From an uncultured Bdellovibrionales bacterium (GTDB lineage: Bacteria; Bdellovibrionota; Bdellovibrionia; Bdellovibrionales; UBA1609): a stretch of DNA of 64,000 nt. Every line of letters starts with the position of its first letter. The stretch's first letter is position 1. Shown here in pieces: positions 8,515 through 17,469 of the stretch. The DNA is taken from positions 1 to 64,000 of the forward strand of contig CAILEP010000034.1 in NCBI GenBank assembly GCA_903833275.1, in the 5' to 3' direction. The translations under genes and the position numbers were made by a program. The notes beneath the pieces were generated by a model. It did no database searches. It saw nothing but the letters and a program-made list of their open reading frames with translations, and was not told where the DNA came from.

Positions 8515-9861
8515 ATGAGTATCGCACAAAGAATTTTAGCTTCTGCTTTAGTTTTATTGGCATTAGGTTTTTCAACAATCAGCCCATCGACGTCATTTGC
8601 TTCGGCCCATAAGGCCGCTCAAAACTTCAATTTACCGAATTATTTAGACCTACCGCCAGATGCGAGTTCAGAAGACTATCAACACGCTCTGAATCAAATT
8701 CGCCTTTTTAATTTGGCAAAGCCCGGCGAATCGGTAAAAGACAATGACGGCCTCGATGCCGTTGTCGCCAGTGGTGAAAAAATTCTTCAATGGTTAAATG
8801 CCATTAATGAAAAGCGCGATGCGAGTGCAAAACTTTCATTTACTGATGCTCAACACCGCATTGGTTACCCGATCGACAAAGCCAACAAATACTCCCCCAC
8901 TATTATTTTGGCGAAACACGCTGACTTTATGGCAGCACTTAAATCAGATATTTTTCGCGCAGTGGTGACGGGCCAGGCCCCTGTTTCTAGCGACCTCCCG
9001 GCTGATCTTACGGTTGAGACTTTTTTGGATTTGGGTCGGACTCTTGATCGCATCTATCAAAGTGCAACTCGTTGGCGCATGATGCAGCCCTATCTTGACG
9101 AAATGGCGGCAAATTCTGCAAACGACGTCCGCGGTTATTATTTTCTTTCAAATCTAACCGATCGCGATCAGAAATTAGCTCAATTCGCCGCACTTTCGAC
9201 CGACGAAAAAGCCCAAATTGCAGCCTGGCTCGTGCTGATTTGTCGAAATGGTGGCAATGACACCAACACCTGCCGCACCGAACTTGATGGCTCAACCCAG
9301 AAGCAAAACGGCAATGCCATGGCTTATTACACCCAATATATAGACAACGCCAAAGCGCTCTATGACTCGTTCTTTCACATCCCCACCTATGGCCAACGCA
9401 GCGATATCACTTGGGTCGCAAATTCGGCAGATGAAACTGCCACTATCCCTTTTCTTGACCCGGCCACTGATGCCTTGCGCGCCTTTATGCGAAACGTAGA
9501 AGACGAGTGGCATTTGGGTGGCTGGCAATTAAAGTTGAATTTCGTTACTTCAGGCGATGTGGCCCACTTAATGTTTCAACCTGGTACAACTCCGCATGTA
9601 AACGCTTTGGGCGGCAATATTATAACTATGGATAAGAACACACCACTTACAGATTGGGAGAACAACTGGACCATCCGCCACGAGTTTGGGCATGTACTTG
9701 GATTCCCAGATTGCTACGTCGAATTTTATGACGATGCCGAAAAGGTCATGACTAATTATCAGCTCGATATGACTAACTTGATGTGTTCGCGCCGAGGCAA
9801 TCTCAAAGAGACACACAAAACCGAGATGACCCGAGTTTATCGGCCCACCAAGTCGCAATAG
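8515..9861 (+). CDS. Secreted metzincin-type zinc metalloprotease, Asp third ligand
   Basis: Exported protein of 448 residues with a signal peptide (cleavage predicted near SFASA). The zinc site is HEFGHVLGFPD: H389, E390, H393, G396 and D399. This is the metzincin pattern HExxHxxGxx(H/D) with Asp as third ligand, as in snapalysin. A methionine in TNLMCSR about 25-30 residues later could be the Met-turn. The ~380 residues before the site are not recognisable to me and may hold a propeptide or a binding domain. Start ATG 8515 has an AGGGGG ribosome site. The gene stands alone. A role in degrading extracellular or prey protein is an inference. Confidence 0.75.
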   Translation: MSIAQRILASALVLLALGFSTISPSTSFASAHKAAQNFNLPNYLDLPPDASSEDYQHALNQIRLFNLAKPGESVKDNDGLDAVVASGEKILQWLNAINEKRDASAKLSFTDAQHRIGYPIDKANKYSPTIILAKHADFMAALKSDIFRAVVTGQAPVSSDLPADLTVETFLDLGRTLDRIYQSATRWRMMQPYLDEMAANSANDVRGYYFLSNLTDRDQKLAQFAALSTDEKAQIAAWLVLICRNGGNDTNTCRTELDGSTQKQNGNAMAYYTQYIDNAKALYDSFFHIPTYGQRSDITWVANSADETATIPFLDPATDALRAFMRNVEDEWHLGGWQLKLNFVTSGDVAHLMFQPGTTPHVNALGGNIITMDKNTPLTDWENNWTIRHEFGHVLGFPDCYVEFYDDAEKVMTNYQLDMTNLMCSRRGNLKETHKTEMTRVYRPTKSQ

Positions 9862-9933
9862 CTGATAGCCTATTGTTCGCGACTGTCTCACTCTGATGCA
9901 GTCGCCTTAAAACCCTGTTCAATTTCTGAGCAC

Positions 9934-9963
9934 GTGCCAAAACCCTAGACAGGTTTTTGGCGC
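9934..9963 (+). other. Inverted repeat downstream of the metzincin gene
   Basis: GCCAAAACC (9936-9944) and GGTTTTTGGC (9952-9961) pair with one bulged T around a 7-base loop. No T-run follows, so it is not a standard intrinsic terminator. It may still protect or end the metzincin transcript. Confidence 0.3.
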
Positions 9964-10039
9964 GGTTGCCTCTTATATTCGCCCCCGAAGGGCACAGGCA
10001 TTGCTCTTGTAGGTGGTAGATACTCACTTGGGGGGCCAA

Positions 10040-10939
10040 ATGAAACGCAATCAAATAATTATCGCTATCTCTGGTTTATTTGTGGTTCTGAATTTTCAGA
10101 ATTGCTCAGGGGTAACATTTAGCTCAGGCCCATCCACTGGTCTCGTACAAGGTACAACGCCAGTAACTACAACTTCGGCGAACCCGCCGCCAAGTAACAA
10201 CCCACCACCTCCACCGCCGGTTGTGACAACTGTTACACCACCAATTATACCGCCTGTTATTCCGCCGGTATTGCCACCGACACCTCCGCCACCCGGCAAT
10301 AACCCACCACCTCCGCCGGTTGTGACAATTGTTACACCTCCGATTATTCCACCAGTTATCCCGCCGGTATTGCCACCGACACCTCCGCCACCCGGCAACA
10401 ATCCGCCACCTCCGCCTGTTGTAACAACAACGCCGCCTCCACCTCCGCCAACTGGCCTTTGCATCTTGGCTGATAAGGACGACAAAGATCACGATGATAA
10501 AGATCGTGATGATAAAGACCGTGATGATAAAGATCGTGACCACAAATCTGACCCTGATGTGGTCGGCGATGCACACAGCCAAGGCAATGATAAAGACCAT
10601 GCCGGTGGCAATCAGACTCTGAAAGTTGTGCAAAAACATGATCACGATGGCGATAGAAACGTCTGCATGTCGAAAAATGCCTGCGAAGTTATTGGCCTTG
10701 GCTTAGAAATGGGTACGCTCAAATTTAAACGCTCAGATGACTCAGATATGTCGTCGGCTAATCACTCTCACTTCAAAGAAGCTGAAGAAGGTGAGTGCCA
10801 TGAGAAAATTTCTGACAACGACGTCGATCACATGATCGGCCACCGCGATGACGACGACCAAGACAGAGACAATCAAGACAATGATCACCGCGACAACGAC
10901 GATGACCGCGGCGAACAACATAATGTGGCCAAAAACTAA
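10040..10939 (+). CDS. Exported Pro-rich and Asp-rich repeat protein, probable lipoprotein
   Basis: Low-complexity exported protein of 299 residues. A hydrophobic signal runs into NFQNCS, an atypical lipobox, so Cys could be lipidated. Next is a region of about 100 residues made of proline runs, built from two 33-residue units. A charged stretch of repeated D-D-K-D-R follows, then a small middle region with two or three cysteines, and the tail is again rich in Asp, His, Asn and Arg. No globular enzyme domain is visible. The acidic/His blocks could bind divalent metals; the Pro block could span the cell wall. The start is ATG 10040, with GGGGGG a few bases upstream. It ends in a 4-base stop overlap with the convergent CDF transporter gene. 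Confidence 0.7.
   Translation: MKRNQIIIAISGLFVVLNFQNCSGVTFSSGPSTGLVQGTTPVTTTSANPPPSNNPPPPPPVVTTVTPPIIPPVIPPVLPPTPPPPGNNPPPPPVVTIVTPPIIPPVIPPVLPPTPPPPGNNPPPPPVVTTTPPPPPPTGLCILADKDDKDHDDKDRDDKDRDDKDRDHKSDPDVVGDAHSQGNDKDHAGGNQTLKVVQKHDHDGDRNVCMSKNACEVIGLGLEMGTLKFKRSDDSDMSSANHSHFKEAEEGECHEKISDNDVDHMIGHRDDDDQDRDNQDNDHRDNDDDRGEQHNVAKN
10220..10434 (+). repeat. 99-bp direct repeat encoding the Pro-rich segment
   Basis: Two nearly identical 99-base units begin at 10220 and 10319, and a truncated third begins at 10418. Each encodes 33 residues containing PPIIPPVIPPVLPPT and PPPPGNNPPPPP. The unit keeps the reading frame, so copy-number change would only alter length. Confidence 0.9.
10492..10536 (+). 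repeat. 15-bp tandem repeat encoding D-D-K-D-R
   Basis: Three units of gatgataaagaycgt occur at 10492, 10507 and 10522, with degenerate copies on either side. They lie inside the repeat lipoprotein gene. Confidence 0.85.
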
Positions 10940-11940
10940 AGTGGTTCGACCTTAGATCGCAGATGCTCGAGAACAACGGGCATTCGCGATTGAAACTGAG
11001 CGGCCCGAACTGGGCAGTCTTTATAATCACAAACCGAACAATATTTTCGTTTACAGGGGTCAAGGTGAAAATTGACCTCTCCGCCGTAAGGGTAAGACTT
11101 GATCACACGGCTTTCGAAAATATCAAGACGATCATGAGCTTGCTCGACATTCCAAAACTCGGGCACCACGGCGTGCCCGTCGATATGATGAAACCAACCT
11201 GATCGAATTATTTTTATGTGATGAATCTGAATGATCCCGTCACCGACGTTGGCTTCAAAAATTTCGGCCAATTGCTCGAGAAGCTTAACGTCTTCGGCAT
11301 CCATGAGCTCGAGTGCTGAACCGCGCACGAGCCTGAGGCCTGAGAACGTCATGTGAAGGCCTAGCAACAACGCCACAACTCGATCGATACTGTGAAGGCC
11401 CGTTAGCTTAACGGCCAACACCCCGACAACGGCCGCGAGCGTCGTCCAAAAATCAACTAGCAGATGCACGCCGGCGGCCTGCAATGATGGCGAAGCAAAA
11501 CGTCGCCCGATTGATTTTAAAAAAAGGCCGAACCCCAGATTGGCGAGACCGCAGAAACCAATAATCCACATGCCCTCATCAAGATTGGTCAGCGTCTGGC
11601 CACGAATGTGGGCTTTTACTGCTTCTACAACGACAAAAATCGCCGCAAAAATAATAAGGCCGCCTTCAAAGGCCGCCGAAAAGTGCTCAACCTTGCCGTG
11701 ACCATACGGGTGGTCTTCGTCAGCGGGTTTCGAGGCATAGTAAATCACAACGAAGCCCACTGCGGCCGTCACGACGTTGACGATACTTTCGAGTGCATCC
11801 GAATAAATCGCTTGAGAATGGGTGAGATGAAACGCCCAAAACTTGGCAGCTAGAATTGAAACGCCGACAAAAAATGTGAGGCCTGCGACGCCGAGACGAA
11901 TTCGCAACTCACGCGGCGAGAGCTCAGCTGCTTCGATCAT
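10936..11940 (-). CDS. CDF-family cation efflux transporter with Cys-rich tail
   Basis: Cation diffusion facilitator (334 residues) that should export divalent metal in exchange for protons. The first half holds six predicted membrane helices. The helix-2 metal site reads SDALESIVN (D48, E51, N55), where classical members have D/H and D; helix 5 has the usual HxxxD (H159, D163). The loop DEDHPYGHGK is the family signature. The C-terminal cytoplasmic domain ends in an unusual C-x4-C-x2-C-x4-C cluster (C296, C301, C304, C309). Its ATG overlaps the stop of the REC-GGDEF gene (ATGA), so the two are translationally coupled. Metal specificity cannot be read from sequence. Confidence 0.88.
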   Translation of the reverse strand: MIEAAELSPRELRIRLGVAGLTFFVGVSILAAKFWAFHLTHSQAIYSDALESIVNVVTAAVGFVVIYYASKPADEDHPYGHGKVEHFSAAFEGGLIIFAAIFVVVEAVKAHIRGQTLTNLDEGMWIIGFCGLANLGFGLFLKSIGRRFASPSLQAAGVHLLVDFWTTLAAVVGVLAVKLTGLHSIDRVVALLLGLHMTFSGLRLVRGSALELMDAEDVKLLEQLAEIFEANVGDGIIQIHHIKIIRSGWFHHIDGHAVVPEFWNVEQAHDRLDIFESRVIKSYPYGGEVNFHLDPCKRKYCSVCDYKDCPVRAAQFQSRMPVVLEHLRSKVEPL

Positions 11941-12923
11941 TTAGTTCTCAGAGCTTCTTTCATAGAAATTTCGGCCCCAGGGTTTTCGGTTGAAAAATCG
12001 TAGGCCTCTACGCGGTTACGACCTTGCTCTTTGGCTTGATACAGAGCGCGGTCAGCATAGCGAACTAGAGTTTTGCCATCAACAGTCTTATTGCCTATTT
12101 TGGTTATGGCAAAGCCCACGCTGACGGTAAGTCGTCGCTCGCTTTTGTCACTTTTGAACCGATGTTCTGCAATCAATGTTCTCAGGCGCTCACAAAAGAC
12201 CCGCGCCCCTTCGGCATTGGTTTCGGTCAGAACAATTAAGAATTCGTCACCACCGTAGCGCGCGGCAAAATCGACTTTACGAATATTTTCTTTAATGATG
12301 CGACCGACTTGGCTCAGCACAAAGCTGCCGAAAAGATGGTCGTTTTCGTCATTAACGAGTTTAAAATGGTCAAGATCCATCATGATCACCGAAACGGCAC
12401 GGTTGTACCGGCTCGCGCGCCCCAATTCGTAATCCAATTTCTGATAGAGGGAGCGCATGTTAAAAAGCCCGGTTAGGTCGTCGATATCAACGAGCTCTTT
12501 TAACCGCGCATTGGCCCGATTCAATTCATCACGAATGTCTTTAATCCGTAAGTGGCACCGGATACGAGCCAAGAGCTCTAGGGGATTATAAGGTTTGCAG
12601 ATATAGTCATCTGCGCCGGCATCAAGGCCGCGAATAACGTCTTCGGTGTCGCTATGGGCTGAAATAAAAATCGTCGACACGTACTCTTCGCAGGCTCTAA
12701 GAAAAGTCAGCGTTTCGAGGCCGTTTAAACCCGGCATATTGACGTCAAGAAGCACCAATTGGGGGCCCCAATTGGCTATTTTTTCGATGGCATCACGGCC
12801 CGAACTTGCGACTTCGACTTGATAACCATCCCACTCCAGAGCTTTTGAGATCATTTTTAAGCTTTGGGGGTCATCATCGACCGCTAAAATTTTTCTTTTC
12901 TGATTTTCTGCCTTCGAAGTCAT
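11937..12923 (-). CDS. Response regulator with diguanylate cyclase domain (REC-GGDEF)
   Basis: Signal-transduction protein of 328 residues. The N-terminal receiver domain has D60 as phospho-acceptor and K110. A short coiled linker (about 125-145) leads to a GGDEF domain with an intact active site (GGDEF at 224-228). The product-inhibition site RKVD is placed five residues before it (215-218). It should make cyclic di-GMP under control of a histidine kinase not in the window, PleD-like but with one receiver. No Shine-Dalgarno sequence is visible; a TATTCT box ends 6 bases before the ATG, so the mRNA may be leaderless, although its -35 is poor. It is the first gene of a two-gene unit with the CDF transporter. 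Confidence 0.93.
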   Translation of the reverse strand: MTSKAENQKRKILAVDDDPQSLKMISKALEWDGYQVEVASSGRDAIEKIANWGPQLVLLDVNMPGLNGLETLTFLRACEEYVSTIFISAHSDTEDVIRGLDAGADDYICKPYNPLELLARIRCHLRIKDIRDELNRANARLKELVDIDDLTGLFNMRSLYQKLDYELGRASRYNRAVSVIMMDLDHFKLVNDENDHLFGSFVLSQVGRIIKENIRKVDFAARYGGDEFLIVLTETNAEGARVFCERLRTLIAEHRFKSDKSERRLTVSVGFAITKIGNKTVDGKTLVRYADRALYQAKEQGRNRVEAYDFSTENPGAEISMKEALRTK

Positions 12924-12963
12924 ATAAATAGAATAGCGTTGATTGAATTATCAGACGAAGAAA

Positions 12964-12992
12964 TTGAAAAAAAACTGACCTTCGACTAGAAC
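12964..12992 (+). promoter_or_regulatory. Predicted leaderless promoter of leuS
   Basis: TTGAAA (12964-12969), a 17-base spacer, TAGAAC (12987-12992), then 7 bases to ATG 13000. No Shine-Dalgarno sequence. Confidence 0.5.
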
Positions 12993-12999
12993 TATTCGT

Positions 13000-15450
13000 A
13001 TGTCTTATCCACACAATGAAATTGAAGCACGATGGCAAGAACGCTGGGCTGCTGCGGACGCATTTAAAGCGTTGCCGCTAAGCCAAGCACGACCAAAATT
13101 TTACGCACTGGACATGTTCCCGTACCCGTCAGGGGCAGGGCTTCATGTTGGTCATTTGGCGTCTTACACCCCCTCCGACATTGTATCTCGTTTTAAACGC
13201 GCCAAAGGGTTTAACGTCCTGCACCCAATGGGTTACGACGCCTTTGGATTGCCCGCTGAGCAGTATGCAATTCAAACCGGAATTCACCCCGCAATCACAA
13301 CCAATAAAGCCATCGAAAATTTTCGCCGCCAACTGAGCTCTTTTGGTTTCAGCTTTGACTGGAGTCGCGAAGTTTCGACCTGCGAACCCGAGTTTTACAA
13401 ATGGACTCAATTTATCTTTTTAAAACTTTACGAACGCGGCCTCGCCTATCAAAAAGAGGCACCGGTCAATTGGTGCCCTGAGCTTCGCACCGTTTTAGCC
13501 AACGAAGAAGTTGTAGATGGTAAGAGCGAACGCGGGGGCCACCCTGTTGTGCGCGTAAAAATGCGCCAGTGGATGCTAAAAATAACAGACTATGCCGAGC
13601 GCCTACTCAATGATCTCGACAAGGTCGATTGGCCCGAAGCCACCAAAGAAGGGCAACGCAACTGGATTGGCAAAAGCGAAGGCGCGCTCTTGCGCTTTCA
13701 ACTTGAAAGCGCCGTCGCCGGCACTGGTGCCGCAGGCGCGCTGACCGCCATCGAGGTTTTTACCACTCGGCCTGATACCGTTTTCGGCGTAAGCTACATG
13801 GCCATTGCGCCCGAGCACCCGCTCGTGGCCCAGGTTTTGGCAAATGCCAACGTCCCGAGCGCGGCCAAATTAGCGCTGAAAGAATATGTCGAAGTCGCCA
13901 CCCGAAAAAGCGAAATAGACCGAAAAGTGGCAACCGATAAAACTGGCACCTTCAGCGGCGCTTATGCTCTTCACCCATTTACAGGCGCAAAGCTACCAAT
14001 TTGGGTAACAGACTATGTTTTGATGGACTATGGCACCGGAGCCATTATGGGCGTACCCGGGCACGACGCTCGCGATTTCGAATTTGCTCAAAAATTTAAG
14101 CTGCCGATCACTCGCGTCGTGAACGCGGCCAACGGCAGCGAACCCGAATTGCCCTTTGAGGGCGAGGGGCGCGCCACAAATTCACAGTTTCTCGATGGTC
14201 TCGATAAAAAAGCCGCGATTCAAAAAATTCTCAGCGAGATCGAGGCGCGAAAACTGGGTGAGCGTCGCATTCAATACAAATTGCGCGATTGGCTCTTCAG
14301 CCGCCAGCGCTATTGGGGCGAACCGATACCGATTTTACATGAAAAAGATGGCAAAACCCGACCGTTACCGTTTGAAGAGCTACCGCTCACCTTGCCCGAA
14401 GTCGCCGACTATGAGCCCACTGAAAAAGGCGAGCCGCCTTTGGCCCGCGTGCCTTCGTTTATGAACCACAAAAGTGGCGCGCGACGAGATGCCGATACCA
14501 TGCCAGGCTCGGCGGGCTCGTCATGGTATTTCTTGCGATACACTGACCCCCACAATTCGAACGAACCGTTTAGCTTCGAAGCTCAAAAGTATTGGATGCC
14601 GGTTGATCTCTACGTCGGCGGAGCCGAACACACGGTCGGCCACCTGCTCTATTCGCGTTTTTGGCACAAAGTTCTTTTCGACTGTGGCCTTGTGAGCAGC
14701 GAAGAGCCCTTTCGCAAGCTAGCCCACCAGGGCGTAATTATGGGCCCCGACGGTCAGCGCATGTCGAAATCACGCGGCAATGTGGTGAACCCTGATGATG
14801 TTCGTCGCGAATACGGCGCCGACGCCACTCGTATTTATATTTCATTTCTCGGCCCATTCGATAAAGACAAACCCTGGGACACTAAGGGCATCGATGGCGT
14901 TCGCCGCTTTTTGGATCGCATTTGGCGCCTTGCCATCGACGAAGAGGGCAAGATCCTCGCCGGTGACGAGCCGGTGACTGGTGAACTCGAGCGGTCACTT
15001 CACAAAACAATTAAAAAAGTTGGCGATGACATCGAAATCATGAGTTTCAACACCGCTATTTCAGCGATGATGATTCTGGTAAATGAAGTCTACAAAGCCA
15101 ACATACGCCCGAAATCATTGCTAAAAACCATGGCTCAACTGCTGATGCCGTTTGCGCCTCATTACGCCGAAGAGCTTTGGCATCGGCTTGGCGGCGAAGG
15201 TCTCGTTTCACTCGCCACTTGGCCCACTTTCGACCCGAAGCTTGTGGTCGACGACACCCTTGAAATGGGTGTTCAAGTAAATGGCAAAATTCGTGGCAGC
15301 ATTCGTGTGGCACTGACCACAACCGAGGCTGAGGCGATGACCTTAGCCCGAGCGATCAGCGCTGTAGCGAATGCGATCGGCGACCTCCCGATTTCAAAAA
15401 TTATCTACAAACCCGGCAAAATTCTAAATGTGATCGCACCGCCAAAATAG
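13000..15450 (+). CDS. leuS: Leucyl-tRNA synthetase
   Basis: Class I aminoacyl-tRNA synthetase that charges tRNA-Leu in the cytoplasm. The 816 residues fall within the bacterial LeuRS range. The HIGH-type motif is HVGH (49-52) after FPYPSG, and the KMSKS loop is RMSKS (587-591). The editing domain carries TTRPDTVFG-like sequence (FTTRPDTVFGVSYM) in the CP1 insertion, and the anticodon-binding C-terminal part is complete. It is a single-gene unit with a predicted leaderless start at ATG 13000; no other start is needed because residue 1 matches the family N-terminus. Confidence 0.98.
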   Translation: MSYPHNEIEARWQERWAAADAFKALPLSQARPKFYALDMFPYPSGAGLHVGHLASYTPSDIVSRFKRAKGFNVLHPMGYDAFGLPAEQYAIQTGIHPAITTNKAIENFRRQLSSFGFSFDWSREVSTCEPEFYKWTQFIFLKLYERGLAYQKEAPVNWCPELRTVLANEEVVDGKSERGGHPVVRVKMRQWMLKITDYAERLLNDLDKVDWPEATKEGQRNWIGKSEGALLRFQLESAVAGTGAAGALTAIEVFTTRPDTVFGVSYMAIAPEHPLVAQVLANANVPSAAKLALKEYVEVATRKSEIDRKVATDKTGTFSGAYALHPFTGAKLPIWVTDYVLMDYGTGAIMGVPGHDARDFEFAQKFKLPITRVVNAANGSEPELPFEGEGRATNSQFLDGLDKKAAIQKILSEIEARKLGERRIQYKLRDWLFSRQRYWGEPIPILHEKDGKTRPLPFEELPLTLPEVADYEPTEKGEPPLARVPSFMNHKSGARRDADTMPGSAGSSWYFLRYTDPHNSNEPFSFEAQKYWMPVDLYVGGAEHTVGHLLYSRFWHKVLFDCGLVSSEEPFRKLAHQGVIMGPDGQRMSKSRGNVVNPDDVRREYGADATRIYISFLGPFDKDKPWDTKGIDGVRRFLDRIWRLAIDEEGKILAGDEPVTGELERSLHKTIKKVGDDIEIMSFNTAISAMMILVNEVYKANIRPKSLLKTMAQLLMPFAPHYAEELWHRLGGEGLVSLATWPTFDPKLVVDDTLEMGVQVNGKIRGSIRVALTTTEAEAMTLARAISAVANAIGDLPISKIIYKPGKILNVIAPPK

Positions 15451-15520
15451 TGATAATGTGTTTTTCATTTGATGGTGAAAAAACTAATTAACAATTATTA
15501 AAAGTGTGTTAGACAAAAGC

Positions 15521-17416
15521 ATGAACTGGAGTTGCGAAAAAAGTGCAGCGCTCTACGGCATCAATGCGTGGGGTGGCGACTATTTTAAAATTAATCAGGC
15601 CGGTAATATTGAAGTCACGGCCAGCAAAGACAAGCCTGGTCTTGATCTCTTTCGTTTAATTCAAGATCTTCGCGAGCGCGGCGTGCGCCCACCGATTTTA
15701 ATTCGATTTCCAGATCTCGTTCGCACCCGTGTACAGCTGATCTCAAACTGTTTCGCGAGCGCGATACGCGAAAATGGCTACAACGGTCAGTATTCGGGTG
15801 TTTACCCGATTAAAGTGAATCAACAGCGGCACTTACTTGAAGAGATCGTCGATTTTGGTAAAGAAAATCGCCTAGGCCTCGAGTGCGGCAGCAAGCCCGA
15901 GCTTTTGATTGCGCTTGCGTTCATGGACACTCCGAACGCTCACATTATCTGCAACGGCTTTAAAGATATTGAGTATATCGACACCGCTCTTCTCACTCAG
16001 AAATTGGGCCGTCACACGTTTATCGTGGTGGATCGTTTGGCTGAGTTGCCACTTATTATTAATTCGTCTAAGCGCCTCAATATTCGGCCGCGAATCGGTT
16101 TTCGCGCCAAACTTAATTCTCAAGGCAGTGGCAAGTGGATCGACTCTTCGGGCGCACGCTCGAAATTCGGCCTGACACCATCAGAAATTGTTTATGCGCT
16201 TGATATTTTGAAGCGCGAAAACATGCTCGATTGCCTCGAGCTATTTCACTTTCACATTGGCTCTCAAGTGCCGTCGATTCAGGCCATTAAATCATCGATC
16301 AAAGAAGCCGCGCGCTTCTACACCGAACTCTACGCTCTTGGCGCAACCCCCACACACATTGACGTTGGTGGTGGCCTTGGCGTTGACTACGATGGCAGCG
16401 GCCGAAGCGATAGCTCAACTAACTATAGCGAACAAGAGTATGCCAACGATGTGGTTTCTATTCTACAGGCTATTTGTGATGAACGAAATGTGCCACATCC
16501 GAATATTATTTCAGAATCAGGCCGGGCGCTCGTAGCCCATAGCTCATTGCTTGTTTTTGACGTTCTCGGCCTCAACGAAGTCCAAAAACAGGCACTGCCC
16601 TTTGCCATCGAGAAAAAAGACTCTTTGTTGGTTAAAGACTTGCACTACATTTACGAGCACGTGAACCAGAAAAACATTAACGAATTCTATAACGATTTGA
16701 TCGAGAAAAAAAACGACACACTCCAACTGTTTTCTTTCGGCGGCTTAAGTCTCGAGCAACGCGCAAAAGCAGATGATTTGTATTGGGCTATTGCCACCCG
16801 AATGACAAAGATTGCGAAAGACGCCGCCGACGCTGAAGATATTTATTGGAACTTACAAAAAGAACTTTCGGATACTTACTATTGCAATTTTTCGGTGTTT
16901 CAATCGTTGCCTGATTCTTGGGCCGTTAAACAAGTGTTTCCGGTAATGCCAATTCATCGCTTGAACGAGAGACCCGAGCGCCGAGCTACACTCGTTGACC
17001 TCACCTGTGATTCGGATGGCAAAATTGATTCGTTTATCGATACCGATTCGACCTCGCCCCAAGGTTATCTAGAGGTGCATGATCTCAACCCGAATGAGCC
17101 CTATTATCTTGGCGTTTTTCTCGCCGGGGCTTATCAAGAAATTTTAGGCGATCTACATAACCTTTTTGGCGACACCGACACCGTACATATTACATTAAAC
17201 GACAACGGCACCTACACCGTTGACCACGTTCTCTACGGCGACACGGTCACTGAGGTTTTGAGTTACCTCGACTATAACCGCGCTGAAATGGTTGAAATGG
17301 TCAGAAAATCGACTGAACAGTCCATTGTTCGCGGCTCACTGACCCATAGTGAAGCTCGCCTTTTGATGAAGCATTTCGAAGAGGGCATGTCGGGCTATAC
17401 CTATCTCGAAGACTAA
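15521..17416 (+). CDS. speA: Biosynthetic arginine decarboxylase
   Basis: PLP enzyme that converts arginine to agmatine, first step of the agmatine route to putrescine. About 631 residues, close to the family length. The N-terminal alanine-racemase-like barrel has the PLP lysine in VYPIKVNQ; the glycine loop is VGGGLGVDYDG; the C-terminal beta domain follows. I prefer ATG 15521 because the family usually begins just before a W-S-x-E...LY motif, here NWSCEKSAALYG. GTG 15506 is an alternative. Neither has a Shine-Dalgarno sequence. A weak TTAACA/TAGACA pair ends 5 bases before the ATG. Agmatinase is not in the window. Confidence 0.95.
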   Translation: MNWSCEKSAALYGINAWGGDYFKINQAGNIEVTASKDKPGLDLFRLIQDLRERGVRPPILIRFPDLVRTRVQLISNCFASAIRENGYNGQYSGVYPIKVNQQRHLLEEIVDFGKENRLGLECGSKPELLIALAFMDTPNAHIICNGFKDIEYIDTALLTQKLGRHTFIVVDRLAELPLIINSSKRLNIRPRIGFRAKLNSQGSGKWIDSSGARSKFGLTPSEIVYALDILKRENMLDCLELFHFHIGSQVPSIQAIKSSIKEAARFYTELYALGATPTHIDVGGGLGVDYDGSGRSDSSTNYSEQEYANDVVSILQAICDERNVPHPNIISESGRALVAHSSLLVFDVLGLNEVQKQALPFAIEKKDSLLVKDLHYIYEHVNQKNINEFYNDLIEKKNDTLQLFSFGGLSLEQRAKADDLYWAIATRMTKIAKDAADAEDIYWNLQKELSDTYYCNFSVFQSLPDSWAVKQVFPVMPIHRLNERPERRATLVDLTCDSDGKIDSFIDTDSTSPQGYLEVHDLNPNEPYYLGVFLAGAYQEILGDLHNLFGDTDTVHITLNDNGTYTVDHVLYGDTVTEVLSYLDYNRAEMVEMVRKSTEQSIVRGSLTHSEARLLMKHFEEGMSGYTYLED

Positions 17417-17454
17417 GATTGCAATTTGTACCCTATCTCGCCCCTTCGTGTTCG

Positions 17455-17463
17455 TGCTATACC
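17455..17463 (+). promoter_or_regulatory. Extended -10 element, predicted leaderless promoter of the ZIP gene
   Basis: TGC followed by TATACC ends 6 bases before ATG 17470. There is no clear -35, as is common for extended -10 promoters, and no Shine-Dalgarno sequence. Confidence 0.4.
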
Positions 17464-17469
17464 CCGCCT

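Noticed and set aside
10096-10645. Minus-strand Gly-rich open frames opposite the Pro-rich lipoprotein
   Set aside because: The poly-Gly and Trp/Arg runs are the complement of proline codons; the plus-strand gene has signal peptide and ribosome site.
15451-15520. GTG 15506 as leaderless start of speA (TTGATG/AATTAT boxes 8 bases before it)
   Set aside because: ATG 15521 fits the usual N-terminus of the family better; the boxes are weak in both cases, so I left it as an alternative.
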